Counted from the first letter of the stretch, positions 16,390 to 25,893 are shown. The stretch is DNA of 64,000 nt from CAXBDP01 sp963974465 (GCA_049340005.1 JBMPIY010000010.1); one strand, 5' to 3'. The notes: a model not told the origin generated them from the sequence alone. Translations and numbers: made by a program.

Positions 16390-18321
16390 TTAACCAATGT
16401 CAATTACATTTTTATCTCCAAACCACACTTTAGCCTTTATTATTACTTGTGAATCAGGATTGTGAAAGAAAACTGCCAAATTCTCTTTAGCCCTTGTACA
16501 ACAAACGTAAAATATTTTTTGAGTTCTAACCAATACACTGGCTGAACCTGTTCCTAAGAAGAGATTACCGAAGTTGTAATTGTGCCAGCCACCATTGTCA
16601 AGAATAACTAAAACATTATTAAACTCAGCTCCTTTAACTTTATGTTGTGTTGAAAATGGAGTTTGACCTTCCAAATATTCATGTAGCTTTTGAAATTCAC
16701 TAAACTTGACATCTTTCACACGATTATACAAATACTCTTTTTTCTCTATAAAATCGATTAGCTTATCATCAATCAAACAAATGCCCTTTTCGTTAGCATC
16801 AGTAATCACTTCTTCAATTGTTTTATCTTCAACATTAATAAGGCTTTCAATATTTTCCTTTAAAGTTCTTTTGTTTGCTATGCTTGTAATTTTAAAACGA
16901 AAATCTGTGGCTCTCAAAAACTCATTGTATTTTTTACTTTGATAAAGGGAAATATTAGTTTGAATTTTGAATAAATGCTTAATCAGATTATCTCTTTTTG
17001 AGCCTTTCTTATTTTCATCACCCTCATCTTGTTTCTTATCATCAATTAAGGCATCTTTATTCAAATAGATTTTTCTCACTTCAGAGAATGGTTTATCCTT
17101 TAGCTGATTATATAATCCTGCTTTAATTGGGTCGGCTAATAGAATATCTTTCTTTAACTTTCTCTCTCTATTCTTTAATTGAAATTTATCTACAACACTA
17201 TCAAAAGTGTCATCATCCTTAATTTCAATTTCAGGTTTATCATTTTTCTTATTGTATTTTATCTTCTCAAGTATTTCAGATTTTAAACCAATAACAGGGT
17301 CTTTATCATAAATATCCATTAATGTTCTAAATCCTGCTTTATCCGCTATTAAATTATGAGTTAGGTTCAATTCCTTTGTTTCTTTTGAATTACTGAAATT
17401 CCAATTATAATTTTCTTCCAAGTACTTTTCAACCTTCTTAATATCACCATCAGTAGAGTGTAAGAAAAGTACAGTACCTTGCTTAACAGCACCTTCAACC
17501 ATATTGGGGGCATTGGGATCAGTAGGAGGTTCTTGTGTAATACCATCAGTCCGAAGTTTATTTGCTAAATCAATAACAAGCTGGGGATTTCTTCTATTCT
17601 GTTTTTTGGTTACTTCATTTACAGTATTTTGATCTTCTCCTTTGTATTCATCTAGATTTCCAATTCCATCATCGTAAATAGATTGCATTGCATCACCAAA
17701 AAAACCAATAATATTATTTCTTGCGCTTTTCTTGAAATGAGTGAGGAAGATTTCAACAACAACTTTGTTTGTGTCTTGATATTCGTCAATAAAGATGTAC
17801 CTGTATTTATCTTTTACTATACTGCTAAGTTTTGGATATTTTTCAAAAAGATAACTTGCAACTAAAAGTATTTCATCATGAGATATAATACCATCTCGCA
17901 GTCTCACAAACTCTTTGTACTGTATGCCATCAGACAAATTATCATAAAAATGAACAGGAATAGGGTTGATATCATCAATTGAAATCCTACTAACTTCTTC
18001 ATTATTTGCTAATGATATAATTGCTTCCTTAAGCTCCTTTTGAAAGTGTTTTATATTATCCCATAAAAAGTCGTGGATTGTAGATACATTAAGATTTTGG
18101 TGATTTACTCTTTCTTCGATTTCCTTTACTGCCGCATTAGTATATGTCATACAGGCTACTTTGGCTGTGGGGTTTTCAGCTATTATCTGACGAATTACAC
18201 TTACTAATGAATAGGTTTTACCACTTCCTGCACCACCACTCAAAAGAAAGTTTCTTCCTTGGTCAATCGATTGGAAAATTTGCTGTACTTCGGGCTCTAA
18301 ACTTAATCTTCCTTCAACCAT
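16390..18321 (-). CDS. UvrD-family helicase, GajB-like
   Basis: A superfamily 1 helicase, 643 residues from the ATG at 18321 (an upstream in-frame ATG at 18357 would add 12). Motif I is LLSGGAGSGKTYS, motif Ia TYTNAAVKEIEERV, motif II FIDEYQDTN, motif III GFFGDAMQSIYDD, motif V HKVKGAEFNNVLV, and motif VI CCTRAKENLAVFF. The stretch between III and V (about residues 300-530) is Lys/Asp-rich and poorly conserved. It overlaps the OLD nuclease gene, so the pair is translationally coupled. UvrD-like helicases next to class 2 OLD nucleases define Gabija-type anti-phage systems. It is somewhat larger than described GajB proteins (~500 residues). The region is visibly more AT-rich than its flanks and contains no GCGGGAGG octamer. 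Confidence 0.8.
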   Translation of the reverse strand: MVEGRLSLEPEVQQIFQSIDQGRNFLLSGGAGSGKTYSLVSVIRQIIAENPTAKVACMTYTNAAVKEIEERVNHQNLNVSTIHDFLWDNIKHFQKELKEAIISLANNEEVSRISIDDINPIPVHFYDNLSDGIQYKEFVRLRDGIISHDEILLVASYLFEKYPKLSSIVKDKYRYIFIDEYQDTNKVVVEIFLTHFKKSARNNIIGFFGDAMQSIYDDGIGNLDEYKGEDQNTVNEVTKKQNRRNPQLVIDLANKLRTDGITQEPPTDPNAPNMVEGAVKQGTVLFLHSTDGDIKKVEKYLEENYNWNFSNSKETKELNLTHNLIADKAGFRTLMDIYDKDPVIGLKSEILEKIKYNKKNDKPEIEIKDDDTFDSVVDKFQLKNRERKLKKDILLADPIKAGLYNQLKDKPFSEVRKIYLNKDALIDDKKQDEGDENKKGSKRDNLIKHLFKIQTNISLYQSKKYNEFLRATDFRFKITSIANKRTLKENIESLINVEDKTIEEVITDANEKGICLIDDKLIDFIEKKEYLYNRVKDVKFSEFQKLHEYLEGQTPFSTQHKVKGAEFNNVLVILDNGGWHNYNFGNLFLGTGSASVLVRTQKIFYVCCTRAKENLAVFFHNPDSQVIIKAKVWFGDKNVIDIG

Positions 18322-20357
18322 AATAAACCATTTTTGATATACGCAGGAATATTCCAATTACTAAAATCCTTATTACTGTGATATAAAATATCCAAAGCAA
18401 AATGAGTCTTCTTTTTGATACATGAACCCGCTAATTCGTAAGGGCCTTTTGCATCATCATCAAAATAAGAAGCATTTTTCAATCCCTGAAAAGTGGCTTT
18501 ACTTCCTTTTACAAATTCTCTATTTGAGTGAATAAAAGCATCTTCAAAACTTCTTGCGTGATAGGCATCTTCTTCTTGCTGATAGCATAAACAAACTATA
18601 GAACTTCCTAAAGGAATTGTTCTATCTCCTATAGGCAATGCTTTCAAATCATCCCAAGTAATCTCCTTTAAGAAATGTTTGATTGCGGAATTACTCGTTT
18701 TTGTTCCTTCATTCACAGGACAAGCTGTTTCATCATCATTTATAGCATCAATATCTGTTAAAATCAAAGACTTAATACCCAAAAACTCAATGAACTTCTC
18801 AAAGATTTGCGAATAAGCTCCAACTTCAATGATAGATATATTTTGAGATAATAGTGGTAGAAAAATCTCTTCTGTATCTTCTGCTTTTAGACGAGCCGCT
18901 TCTTCTAAATCTACTTTTCGCATAAAGGTTGGTATCAATATTCTTTCTGTGTCCCCCTCGATTAGGACCGCTTTATCAGCAAAGAAAATTTCAGCTCTGC
19001 TGATAGTTAGATACTGCTTTAGAAATTGATATTGGCTTGGGTTGGTTTCATATTGCTTCCTTAAATCTGAAAGATTTTTTGCCGTTACATTATTCTTTGC
19101 CTCCGTTTTTAAATATTTAATATCATCAAAATTACTATCAGCAACAATGTGAGATGAATGTGTTGTAATTATGTATTGTAGTGGTCTATTTATTCCGTCA
19201 TCTCTTTTGATACCTTCAGCAAGTAATTTCTTTATGTTTTTAATAAAGATATACTGCATTTGTGGGTGGGTATGTGCCTCAGGTTCTTCAATGACTAATA
19301 AATTAATATCTGCGGGCCTTTTGTCTTTATCTCTTTTGAAATCCTGTACAAGAATTTCAATTTCAAAAATCATACTTATAAGGTTCATATAGCCTAATCC
19401 ATTATAATGTTCTGGTAGCTTATGATCATCGTGGGTATATACTACAGTTGTATTTCCTTCAAGTAATTCTCTATGTTGCAATGTTGAAATTATTGCAATG
19501 TCGGTATCATTCAGTTTTATTCCCCCAAAATCTTGTACTTTCTTAATTACATCGCTGAAAAGGTCTTTATAGATATCGCTTAATGTATTATCGGTTTCTG
19601 AAAGTTGGTCTTTAAAGTTTTCAGTAGCTTGATTTTTATCGCTATTATCTTCTGTCTTTTTATAAAGGCTGGATGTTTGTTTGGAGAGTGTGTTTTCCTT
19701 TTCTTTATTAGTTACATCTCGTCTTGCACTAATGTATTTGAAACTGATAATATTTTTAATACCAATAGTTTCATCTTTTAAGTCGATAAAGTTCGATTCA
19801 TTAACCTTTTGAGCCACTCTATCATAATCAAAAGACATTTTATGGGTGTTGAAATAATTGCCAAACTCCTGCTTTAAAAACTCTTTTAGTTCTCTTGGCC
19901 TATTTTTCTTTCCTCCGTCAACTTTTGCTTTTTCATTTATGTCAAACGCTATGTAATCAGACCTTAATTCTAGAAAATCAGTAAAGCTTAATGTATATTC
20001 AAACCCCAATACAATTATGTTGTTTTCGGGGTCTAAGTCCATCAACACTCGACTGACATTTGACAAATCATCTTGTTCATCATATTCAATAAATATTTTT
20101 AGCTTAATACCTTTAGGAGTAAATTCTTCTGGAAAATTTATTGACTTAATCTGATCTTCTATCTCATTTCTAAAATCAATATTCAAATCATCATATGAAA
20201 ATTTGCTTTTCTCATTCAAGAATTTATCAAGAATGGAAAGAATAGAGGTTTTTCCAGTGTTATTTTTTCCAATAACTAATGAAAGGTCTTTTTCTAAGTC
20301 CATCGAAAAATTCTTCAATAAGCGAAAATTCTCTATTTGGATTTTAGTTATTTTCAT
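18303..20357 (-). CDS. Class 2 OLD-family nuclease (ATPase plus TOPRIM), GajA-like
   Basis: A 684-residue protein. N-terminal ABC-type ATPase: Walker A GKNNTGKTS (about residues 30-38), the long insertion region, then Walker B VIEEPEAHTHPQ and the switch ITTHSSHIV. The C-terminal TOPRIM domain has VLIEGDTERI (catalytic Glu) and LILTDIDA (DxD). These residues build the metal-dependent nicking site in OLD/GajA nucleases. Adjacent to and overlapping the UvrD helicase gene, it fits the GajA-GajB pair that degrades phage DNA when nucleotide levels fall. Its length exceeds the first described GajA (~580). A general class 2 OLD system is the alternative name. Confidence 0.82.
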   Translation of the reverse strand: MKITKIQIENFRLLKNFSMDLEKDLSLVIGKNNTGKTSILSILDKFLNEKSKFSYDDLNIDFRNEIEDQIKSINFPEEFTPKGIKLKIFIEYDEQDDLSNVSRVLMDLDPENNIIVLGFEYTLSFTDFLELRSDYIAFDINEKAKVDGGKKNRPRELKEFLKQEFGNYFNTHKMSFDYDRVAQKVNESNFIDLKDETIGIKNIISFKYISARRDVTNKEKENTLSKQTSSLYKKTEDNSDKNQATENFKDQLSETDNTLSDIYKDLFSDVIKKVQDFGGIKLNDTDIAIISTLQHRELLEGNTTVVYTHDDHKLPEHYNGLGYMNLISMIFEIEILVQDFKRDKDKRPADINLLVIEEPEAHTHPQMQYIFIKNIKKLLAEGIKRDDGINRPLQYIITTHSSHIVADSNFDDIKYLKTEAKNNVTAKNLSDLRKQYETNPSQYQFLKQYLTISRAEIFFADKAVLIEGDTERILIPTFMRKVDLEEAARLKAEDTEEIFLPLLSQNISIIEVGAYSQIFEKFIEFLGIKSLILTDIDAINDDETACPVNEGTKTSNSAIKHFLKEITWDDLKALPIGDRTIPLGSSIVCLCYQQEEDAYHARSFEDAFIHSNREFVKGSKATFQGLKNASYFDDDAKGPYELAGSCIKKKTHFALDILYHSNKDFSNWNIPAYIKNGLLWLKED

Positions 20358-20425
20358 GATTTGTTAGTGGTTTTTTCTTTTTAATCTCCTTGCCAAAATT
20401 TTTTCCCAATTACTATCTGCCAATT

Positions 20426-22276
20426 TTATGTCTGTTGAGATTCAAACTTTGTTTTAATCTCATTTATAAAATATGATCCTTTAGAAGGTGAACCCATCAA
20501 CTCCTTGTACACACTTTCTGGCACATCAATATACTGATAAACCGCACCGTGATGAAATTCTATTTCTAAGATGCGTGCTGCTTTGTCATATCCAACAGAG
20601 GCGATAGTTGAGGATGCTAGAGGAATTCTTTTTATTCCAGAATCATTATTTGATGAAATGACCTCGAGTAATTTTTCACCCAAATCAGTAGTGTAATATT
20701 TTTGATTTTTACTTGTAGGCTTATTTGGCAATGTTAGGGCTAACCAGCCCATTTCAATGAGAGGTTTTATATAGTTATCAAAATTTCGACTATTATTATA
20801 CAATGCTAAATTTTCCAAAATAGCTGTACGATTTTGAGGTTGTTCGCAATAGCTTAATACTTTGAGATAAATGGATTCTAAAAGTTCCAACAACATAGAC
20901 TCAACTTGGGCTCTTTTAAATGTTTTTTGCGACCTAAGATGCTTATCTATTTCATTTAATGAGCTGAATATCATTGATTTATCTATGTTCCATCTTAGGT
21001 CATCTTTCTGACCTAAGATGGAATAGGTAAGTGTGTGAATTGGAAGAATGCACAAGAAATACGCATTATTTTCATCCGTTTCAAAAACTGGCGGTGGTGA
21101 ACCGTTTTCTTCCATACTACTATAAATAATAGGCAATCCAGTTCCTCTGCCTTCTGTGAGTTTCAATTCCTTTAAAAATCCACCCATTTTGCGGTTTCTA
21201 TAATCTCGTGCTACTACTCTTTGTTTATTTAGCATAGCTTGAGTAATTGGTGGCATAGGTCCAGGGAAACTCAATATTTCAATTTTATCTTTATGTATTT
21301 GAATCTCCACTGGATTTTCTCGCTCATAGCTCTTGTGATAAACTGCATTGACTACAGCTTCTTCTATAGCCTGAAAGGGGTAGTTGAAGAAACGTATAGA
21401 TTCTGCTTGCCTAGCTGATTTAACAACCAATTCTTCTATAATAGTTGATTTGAAATATTGTAAGACATCCCTAATCTGCTGAATAATAGAACCCGTATAT
21501 ATTCTTTCGGTATAATCTTTTCCAACTTCATTTTTATGAATAACCAAATCAATTTTTGCTCCTGAAAAGAATTTTTCAGGATGCTCATTAAACAACAGCA
21601 ATCCAGCATTTGTAGGACGCAATAGTTCCTCTGAACCTTTAGCTATCATTAAAAGTCTGCACAATTCAGCAAATGAGATTTTTGTACTCTCTTCATATAG
21701 AGAACTCCCCACTTCTTTCAAATAGCTTTGAATCAAGCGCAAATTCAAATCATCTAGGGAAGCAGTTTGGTTGATTCGGTCATCAAATGGAATGCGTGCG
21801 GTAAGTTCAATAAGTCTTCTTTCATCCTCAGACCCTTCTTTTACTTTTACCGTTTTGGAGCCACGTTTGATATACATGGCTTTTTCAGTTCTCTTTTCAC
21901 TTAAACTTATGGGAGCTTTGTAGGGTCTGTTATCTCCAGCTGGAGCAAAAATTACCAAAATATGCTTTTCGTTAAATGCATAAGGTTGAAAAACAGGAAT
22001 ATAAGTAGGGCTTAACCTATGTGCCAGTTCAATTAATTTCTTCTGGATGGCATCTAAATCTTGTACTTGTAACCCAATGGGTGGTAATTTAGCTTTCCCA
22101 TTTTCATCTTCTACTCCAATAATGACATAACCTCCATCCCAATTATTAATATCATTAGCATAAGCACATAAAGTATGAATGAGATCCTCAGGATTCCATC
22201 CTTTTTTCAGCTCAATCCGGTCCCATTCCACAGTATTACCATGTAATAATTCATCTATGTTTATGGGTAACGCCAT
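20426..22276 (-). CDS. AlbA_2/HATPase_c_4 (RecG-like regulator) protein with C-terminal KTSC domain
   Basis: A 616-residue protein in three parts. Residues 1-~150 form an AlbA_2 (Schlafen-type) domain: EWDRIELKKGW, then WDGGYVIIGVEDENG. Residues ~300-410 resemble the HATPase_c_4 region of RecG-like transcriptional regulators (EAVVNAVYHKSYERENPVEI, GRGTGLPIIYSSMEENG). A winged-helix-like stretch follows. The last ~65 residues (ASSTIASVGYDKAARILEIEFHHGAVYQYIDVP) match the KTSC domain, a small domain of unknown function. The gene lies 68 bp upstream of the OLD nuclease on the same strand and probably heads the operon. It could regulate the pair or be a separate defence protein; Schlafen-type domains occur in several anti-phage systems. 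Confidence 0.78.
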   Translation of the reverse strand: MALPINIDELLHGNTVEWDRIELKKGWNPEDLIHTLCAYANDINNWDGGYVIIGVEDENGKAKLPPIGLQVQDLDAIQKKLIELAHRLSPTYIPVFQPYAFNEKHILVIFAPAGDNRPYKAPISLSEKRTEKAMYIKRGSKTVKVKEGSEDERRLIELTARIPFDDRINQTASLDDLNLRLIQSYLKEVGSSLYEESTKISFAELCRLLMIAKGSEELLRPTNAGLLLFNEHPEKFFSGAKIDLVIHKNEVGKDYTERIYTGSIIQQIRDVLQYFKSTIIEELVVKSARQAESIRFFNYPFQAIEEAVVNAVYHKSYERENPVEIQIHKDKIEILSFPGPMPPITQAMLNKQRVVARDYRNRKMGGFLKELKLTEGRGTGLPIIYSSMEENGSPPPVFETDENNAYFLCILPIHTLTYSILGQKDDLRWNIDKSMIFSSLNEIDKHLRSQKTFKRAQVESMLLELLESIYLKVLSYCEQPQNRTAILENLALYNNSRNFDNYIKPLIEMGWLALTLPNKPTSKNQKYYTTDLGEKLLEVISSNNDSGIKRIPLASSTIASVGYDKAARILEIEFHHGAVYQYIDVPESVYKELMGSPSKGSYFINEIKTKFESQQT

Positions 22277-22888
22277 TGCTTAATGTATCAAATTAAAATC
22301 TTCCACTATTCATTTTGGCAATTCTTCGATAAACCAAAACCACTTTAAATCGACTATTTCCCAATAGAGTACCATTGGTTACACAATTTATCTCGACTCC
22401 TCATATTATATATTATCACATAATATCTAGTAAGATATTGAGTCTAAAATAAGAAATGATTTTAATTTGGTGAGATTCTATTGAATTATTTTAAATAATA
22501 GGCTAGAGGCACTAAAATCGTAACTAGTCTACACAGGAAATGGATTAGAAAATACAGCCGAATCGTAAATATTTACCCATTAAGGATTTACGGTTATTTC
22601 CATTTTACAATACCACTTAAGCTCTCTATTGAAAATTAAAAATGATAAAGCTGTTGAAGCAATTTCAATAGATAGAAGAGTATCGCAAAATCAAGAAATA
22701 AAATCTTTGAGGGGTGAAGTATAAAAAAACATATTAACTGAATGGGTCAAATTGTGTCTGCTCATAGCCTCATGACTTATAATATTTGAACATTTTATTT
22801 TAGTCTTGGTATAATTTTAAGAAATACCAGAAAGTGATATAATGCAGAGATTTAGTTGTAAATTTGCAAATGTGAAACAAATGAGATT
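22277..22888. other. AT-rich gap between the defence-type operon and the Rnk-like gene
   Basis: No credible gene. It must hold the promoter of the leftward AlbA_2 gene at its left end and of the rightward Rnk-like gene at its right end. A TAnnTTTG-like Bacteroidota -7 element (TAAATTTG) lies about 30 bp before the Rnk-like start, without a clear -33 partner. A 29-codon frame at 22638-22724 lacks a start and may be a gene fragment. Confidence 0.4.
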
Positions 22889-23299
22889 ATGGATAGAATA
22901 ATTTTAAATCGACTTGATTATGCACGGATTAAGAAGTGCATTAGCGATGCCAGAAATTTTAATTCAATAAATAAGGCAGAAGCTGACAAATTAATGATGG
23001 AGTTAGATTCGGCTACAATAGTTGAGCCTAAAGATATTCCTTCAAATGTAGTTACGATGAATTCAATCGTAAAATTGAGTTTTCTGAATAACAATAAGCA
23101 GATTCAATTCCAGATAGTGTATCCTGATCAGGCAAACCTAAAAGAGAATAAAATCTCTATTTTCTCACCAATTGCAACAGCTCTAATTGGTTATAGAGAT
23201 AAAGATGAAATAGAATGGATTGTCCCTTCAGGCTTAACTAAATTAAGAATTGACGAAATCGTTTATCAACCGGAAGCAGCCGGTGATTATAATTTATAA
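22889..23299 (+). CDS. GreA/GreB C-terminal-domain protein, Rnk-like
   Basis: A 136-residue protein. Residues ~45-132 match the FKBP-like C-terminal domain of GreA/GreB/Rnk (VVTMNSIVKLSF, IVYPDQANLKENKISIFSPIATALIGYRDKDEIEWIVP). The N-terminal ~40 residues form a short helical region in place of the long GreA coiled coil. Rnk-type proteins bind RNA polymerase in the secondary channel; the effect here is unknown. It is monocistronic, with a strong terminator at 23333. It lies between the defence-type operon and housekeeping genes and carries no octamer. Confidence 0.85.
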   Translation: MDRIILNRLDYARIKKCISDARNFNSINKAEADKLMMELDSATIVEPKDIPSNVVTMNSIVKLSFLNNNKQIQFQIVYPDQANLKENKISIFSPIATALIGYRDKDEIEWIVPSGLTKLRIDEIVYQPEAAGDYNL

Positions 23300-23332
23300 G
23301 CTTAAGGTATTATAGCCTTTAAAGTGTCTAAC

Positions 23333-23374
23333 GAAAAAAGAGGCCGACTCACTTTTGAGCCGGCCTCTTTTATG
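23333..23374 (+). terminator. Rho-independent terminator after the Rnk-like gene
   Basis: A stem GAGGCCG...CGGCCTC, extended on both sides by A and T runs (AAAAAGAGG / CCTCTTTTA), starts 34 bp after the stop codon at 23299. With A- and T-runs on both sides it can work in both directions and also serves the leftward thioesterase gene ending at 23389. Confidence 0.85.
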
Positions 23375-23388
23375 AAATAAGACGCATT

Positions 23389-23850
23389 CTAAGAGTCAAC
23401 AGATTTTTTTTCATGCTCTAAAGCCTCCAATATCTTACTCCGATATTTTTCCGGAATAGCCACTGGCTTTCCCGTTTTTTGTTCCACCGATACTTGAATG
23501 GATGTGGCCTTGGCGTAAATAATTGTATCCTCAGCATTTTCTGCACCCGTGATTAGGTAGGAGAGATGAAAACTTGAATTACCTATTTTGGTGCATTTAA
23601 CCCAGATTTGCGGTTTATCCATAATCAGAATAGGCTTAAGGTAATCGATATTGCTATTCAGAATCACGATAAAATCTTGGAAGAAATTCCAGCCGGCGGT
23701 TTCGTATAAAAACGTAGCACGAGCATGTTCGAAATACTGATAATAGGTGCCATTATTTACATGGGCTTGCCCGTCAATATCCGTCATGCGTACTTGAATG
23801 GGCGTGCTATAATCAAAACCTAAATCTCTTGGATTGGCTGTTTTACTCAT
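23389..23850 (-). CDS. Acyl-CoA thioesterase (4HBT hotdog fold)
   Basis: A 153-residue hotdog-fold protein. VRMTDIDGQAHVNNGTYYQYFEHAR holds the conserved Asp and HVNN pattern of 4-hydroxybenzoyl-CoA/YbgC-type thioesterases, and SSFHLSYLITGAENAEDTIIYAKATSIQV forms the second half of the fold. It would hydrolyse a short or medium acyl-CoA; the substrate is not defined. It starts 12 bp after the saccharopine dehydrogenase-like gene ends on the same strand, which suggests an operon. Confidence 0.85.
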   Translation of the reverse strand: MSKTANPRDLGFDYSTPIQVRMTDIDGQAHVNNGTYYQYFEHARATFLYETAGWNFFQDFIVILNSNIDYLKPILIMDKPQIWVKCTKIGNSSFHLSYLITGAENAEDTIIYAKATSIQVSVEQKTGKPVAIPEKYRSKILEALEHEKKSVDS

Positions 23851-23862
23851 TGTTTTTGAATT

Positions 23863-24918
23863 TTAGTGAAGCTTGCGGGTAACTCCCTCCACTTCTAAAA
23901 TAAAATCTGGCCCAAATGCCAATGAAGGTGTTTTAAAACCTGGATCCGGCGCATTTTTGAGTATTTTTTCTGTTGCCATCAATGCTGTGATGGCCGTGAG
24001 TTTGTATGCTTCGGGAGTGGTGAGCGATGCTGTAAGCGTTTTTCCTCCCGCATTTCTCACTTCGCCCCATACGTGGCTTTGCGTTTTTTTTCTCAGCTCT
24101 TCTGTTGGGCCTTTTATATTTTTTCGAACATAATTTTTCAACTTATTCTGTACCCAATTAGACTTCAAAATTCCTGTAAAGTATCGTGATAATTTTGCAA
24201 AGCGAATAGCCTTGGCAGCCACACCTGTGTACACTATAATGTTGGGAATACCCGTGCTATAATAAGCTGTGGAGACATCGCCCCAAGGAATACTCATGGA
24301 AATGCGAGGGCCTTTGCCGTAGTCTATCTGACGAGTTTTCCAGCCCGTAGGCACAGCTTTCAATTCACCATTTTGCCGGATCATTCCACCTTTGTAGATG
24401 TTTTCTACCACGGTGAGTGCCGTTCCACGACTCAAACTTCCAGCCCCTTTAAAAGCCAATTCCAAATGGCTCGCATCGGGCATGTGTGCATGTAGAAAAG
24501 CTGCCAAACAATCCGTTGGCACCACATCGAAACCGCAACCCGAGATAATCACAATGCCGGCTTCTTGGGCAGCGGAATTCAAACTTGCTGCATATTCGAA
24601 AACCTCCATTTCACCTGTGATATCGATATAATGGCAATTGTTTTTGAGGCAGGCAATCATTGCCGGTTTGGCCGTGGCGGAATAAGGGCCTGCACAATTG
24701 AGCAAGACATCCACACTTTTGACCATGCGGTTGAGTGTTTCGGTATCGTTGAGCGAAAAGGCTTCCCAAGGTAAATTCAGCTTCTCGGCAAGGGCTTTGG
24801 TTTTGGCCTCATCTCTCCCGGCGAGAATAGGCTGGAGTCCTTTGGAAGCTGCCAACTCGGCAACTAATTGGCCGGTAAAGCCATAGGCTCCATAGATAAT
24901 AAATGAACTTGCATGCAT
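23863..24918 (-). CDS. Saccharopine dehydrogenase-like NAD(P)-binding protein
   Basis: A 351-residue protein with an N-terminal Rossmann fold: IIYGAYGFTGQLVAELAASKG is the GxxGxxG dinucleotide loop, followed by ILAGRDEAK and VLLNCAGPYSATAKPAMIAC. HYIDITGEMEV and ISGCGFDVVPTDCLAAFL are typical of the saccharopine dehydrogenase NADP-binding family that includes trans-acting enoyl reductases. The reaction is probably reduction or oxidation of a small hydrophobic substrate. It shares a strand and close spacing with the thioesterase downstream. An octamer lies on its coding strand at 24044-24051, and a second one (24982) lies between this gene and the NUDIX gene. Confidence 0.82.
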   Translation of the reverse strand: MHASSFIIYGAYGFTGQLVAELAASKGLQPILAGRDEAKTKALAEKLNLPWEAFSLNDTETLNRMVKSVDVLLNCAGPYSATAKPAMIACLKNNCHYIDITGEMEVFEYAASLNSAAQEAGIVIISGCGFDVVPTDCLAAFLHAHMPDASHLELAFKGAGSLSRGTALTVVENIYKGGMIRQNGELKAVPTGWKTRQIDYGKGPRISMSIPWGDVSTAYYSTGIPNIIVYTGVAAKAIRFAKLSRYFTGILKSNWVQNKLKNYVRKNIKGPTEELRKKTQSHVWGEVRNAGGKTLTASLTTPEAYKLTAITALMATEKILKNAPDPGFKTPSLAFGPDFILEVEGVTRKLH

Positions 24919-24989
24919 GTGAACAATTTAGGAGAATTTTCTGGAAATCAAGCCAAATTATCCCAAAAGCCTGAGGAAAAAGCGGGAGG

Positions 24990-25538
24990 CTATTTTATCA
25001 ATTCTTTAGATTTCTCCACCATTCTGCAAATAGAAGGATCCTTGCTTACTAGCTCAGGAATTTCATCTAATGGCACCCATTGAATATCTTTCGATTCATG
25101 GTTTATTTGCATGCGCGCTTGACTATTGCCTCGAAATATAAAACGCATATCATAATGCAAATGGGCCGGAATTCCTTTGTGTTCAGGAATGGAGTGAACA
25201 TCAAGGTCAAAGATGGTCGATTTCAGTGTTTCAATTGAAGTGATGCCTGTTTCTTCGGCTAATTCTTTTGTGGCTACCTCTTGGAGGTTTTGGTTGCCAT
25301 CGGCATGTCCTCCCGGTTGTAGCCATTTTTCTATTTTGCTGTGGAGGACTAGTAGAGCTTTTTGGCTACTTGGATCAAGCACCCAAGCTGAGGCAGTAAA
25401 ATGTCCTGCTTTGCGCGTTCTTTCAAAGGCTATTTTGCCCTCCGAAAACAACTCAAGCATTTGCGTTTTGTAGTTGGCTTCTTGGTCGTTTATGGGTTGA
25501 TAAAGGCTTAGGGAAGAGCGTAAATCGAAATTGGACAT
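24990..25538 (-). CDS. NUDIX hydrolase
   Basis: A 182-residue protein with the Nudix signature in GGHADGNQNLQEVATKELAEETGI (written here as its parts GGHADG and KELAEETGI). The usual first Glu of the box is Gln and the RE pair is KE; the catalytic EE pair is intact. It belongs to the group with GGHADG boxes and a long N-terminal region containing STASAWVLDP-like sequence. It hydrolyses a nucleoside diphosphate linked to another moiety; the substrate is unknown. It is the third gene of a leftward run and is separated from the Bor-like lipoprotein gene by a terminator. Confidence 0.88.
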   Translation of the reverse strand: MSNFDLRSSLSLYQPINDQEANYKTQMLELFSEGKIAFERTRKAGHFTASAWVLDPSSQKALLVLHSKIEKWLQPGGHADGNQNLQEVATKELAEETGITSIETLKSTIFDLDVHSIPEHKGIPAHLHYDMRFIFRGNSQARMQINHESKDIQWVPLDEIPELVSKDPSICRMVEKSKELIK

Positions 25539-25552
25539 CTAAATTAGAATTT

Positions 25553-25580
25553 AAAAAGCCCGGTAATTTACCGGGCTGAT
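25553..25580 (-). terminator. Rho-independent terminator after the Bor-like gene
   Basis: On the minus strand a 9-bp stem AGCCCGGTA/TACCGGGCT is followed by a T run (TTTTTAAATT). It lies 20-45 bp beyond the stop of the Bor-like lipoprotein gene at 25600. Confidence 0.85.
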
Positions 25581-25599
25581 CATTGTTGAAACTGTATGA

Positions 25600-25893
25600 T
25601 TATTTTTTAACTTCTACTGTCTGAGAGTAAACGGTAATCACGCCAGTGAAAATATTGATGATGAAATCTAATGGCGTGATAGAGCTTTTTACTGTGTAGT
25701 TTTCAGCTCCTGAGGCCATTGCCTTACTATCTACTTCGTTGATGGGTACAAGTCCCCAAAGTACATACCATTGTCTTTTTGTTTCTGATTCACCATAACC
25801 GCCGCTGCCTACGGTGTGTGTAAGCGACATACATGATGATAATGATGCTGCAAGTAGAATTCCAGCGAAGAATAAAGAGGCTTTCTTTTTCAT
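25600..25893 (-). CDS. Bor-like small lipoprotein
   Basis: A 97-residue protein. The signal peptide ends in the lipobox LSSC (Cys at about residue 21). The mature part contains THTVGSGG, an aromatic stretch WYVLWGLVPINEVDS, then GAENYTVKSS and a hydrophobic GVITVYSQTVEV end. This order resembles the lambda Bor family (TFTV..., FFVSGIG..., GAENVVKTE..., FVNGLLGFITLGIYTP). Phage Bor is an outer-membrane lipoprotein linked to serum resistance; the role of Bacteroidota members is unknown. It lies between two single genes on the same strand and ends in a clear terminator. Confidence 0.6.
   Translation of the reverse strand: MKKKASLFFAGILLAASLSSCMSLTHTVGSGGYGESETKRQWYVLWGLVPINEVDSKAMASGAENYTVKSSITPLDFIINIFTGVITVYSQTVEVKK

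Noticed and set aside
22638..22724. 29-codon frame in the gap before the Rnk-like gene
   Set aside because: No start codon and too short to assign; at most a decayed fragment.
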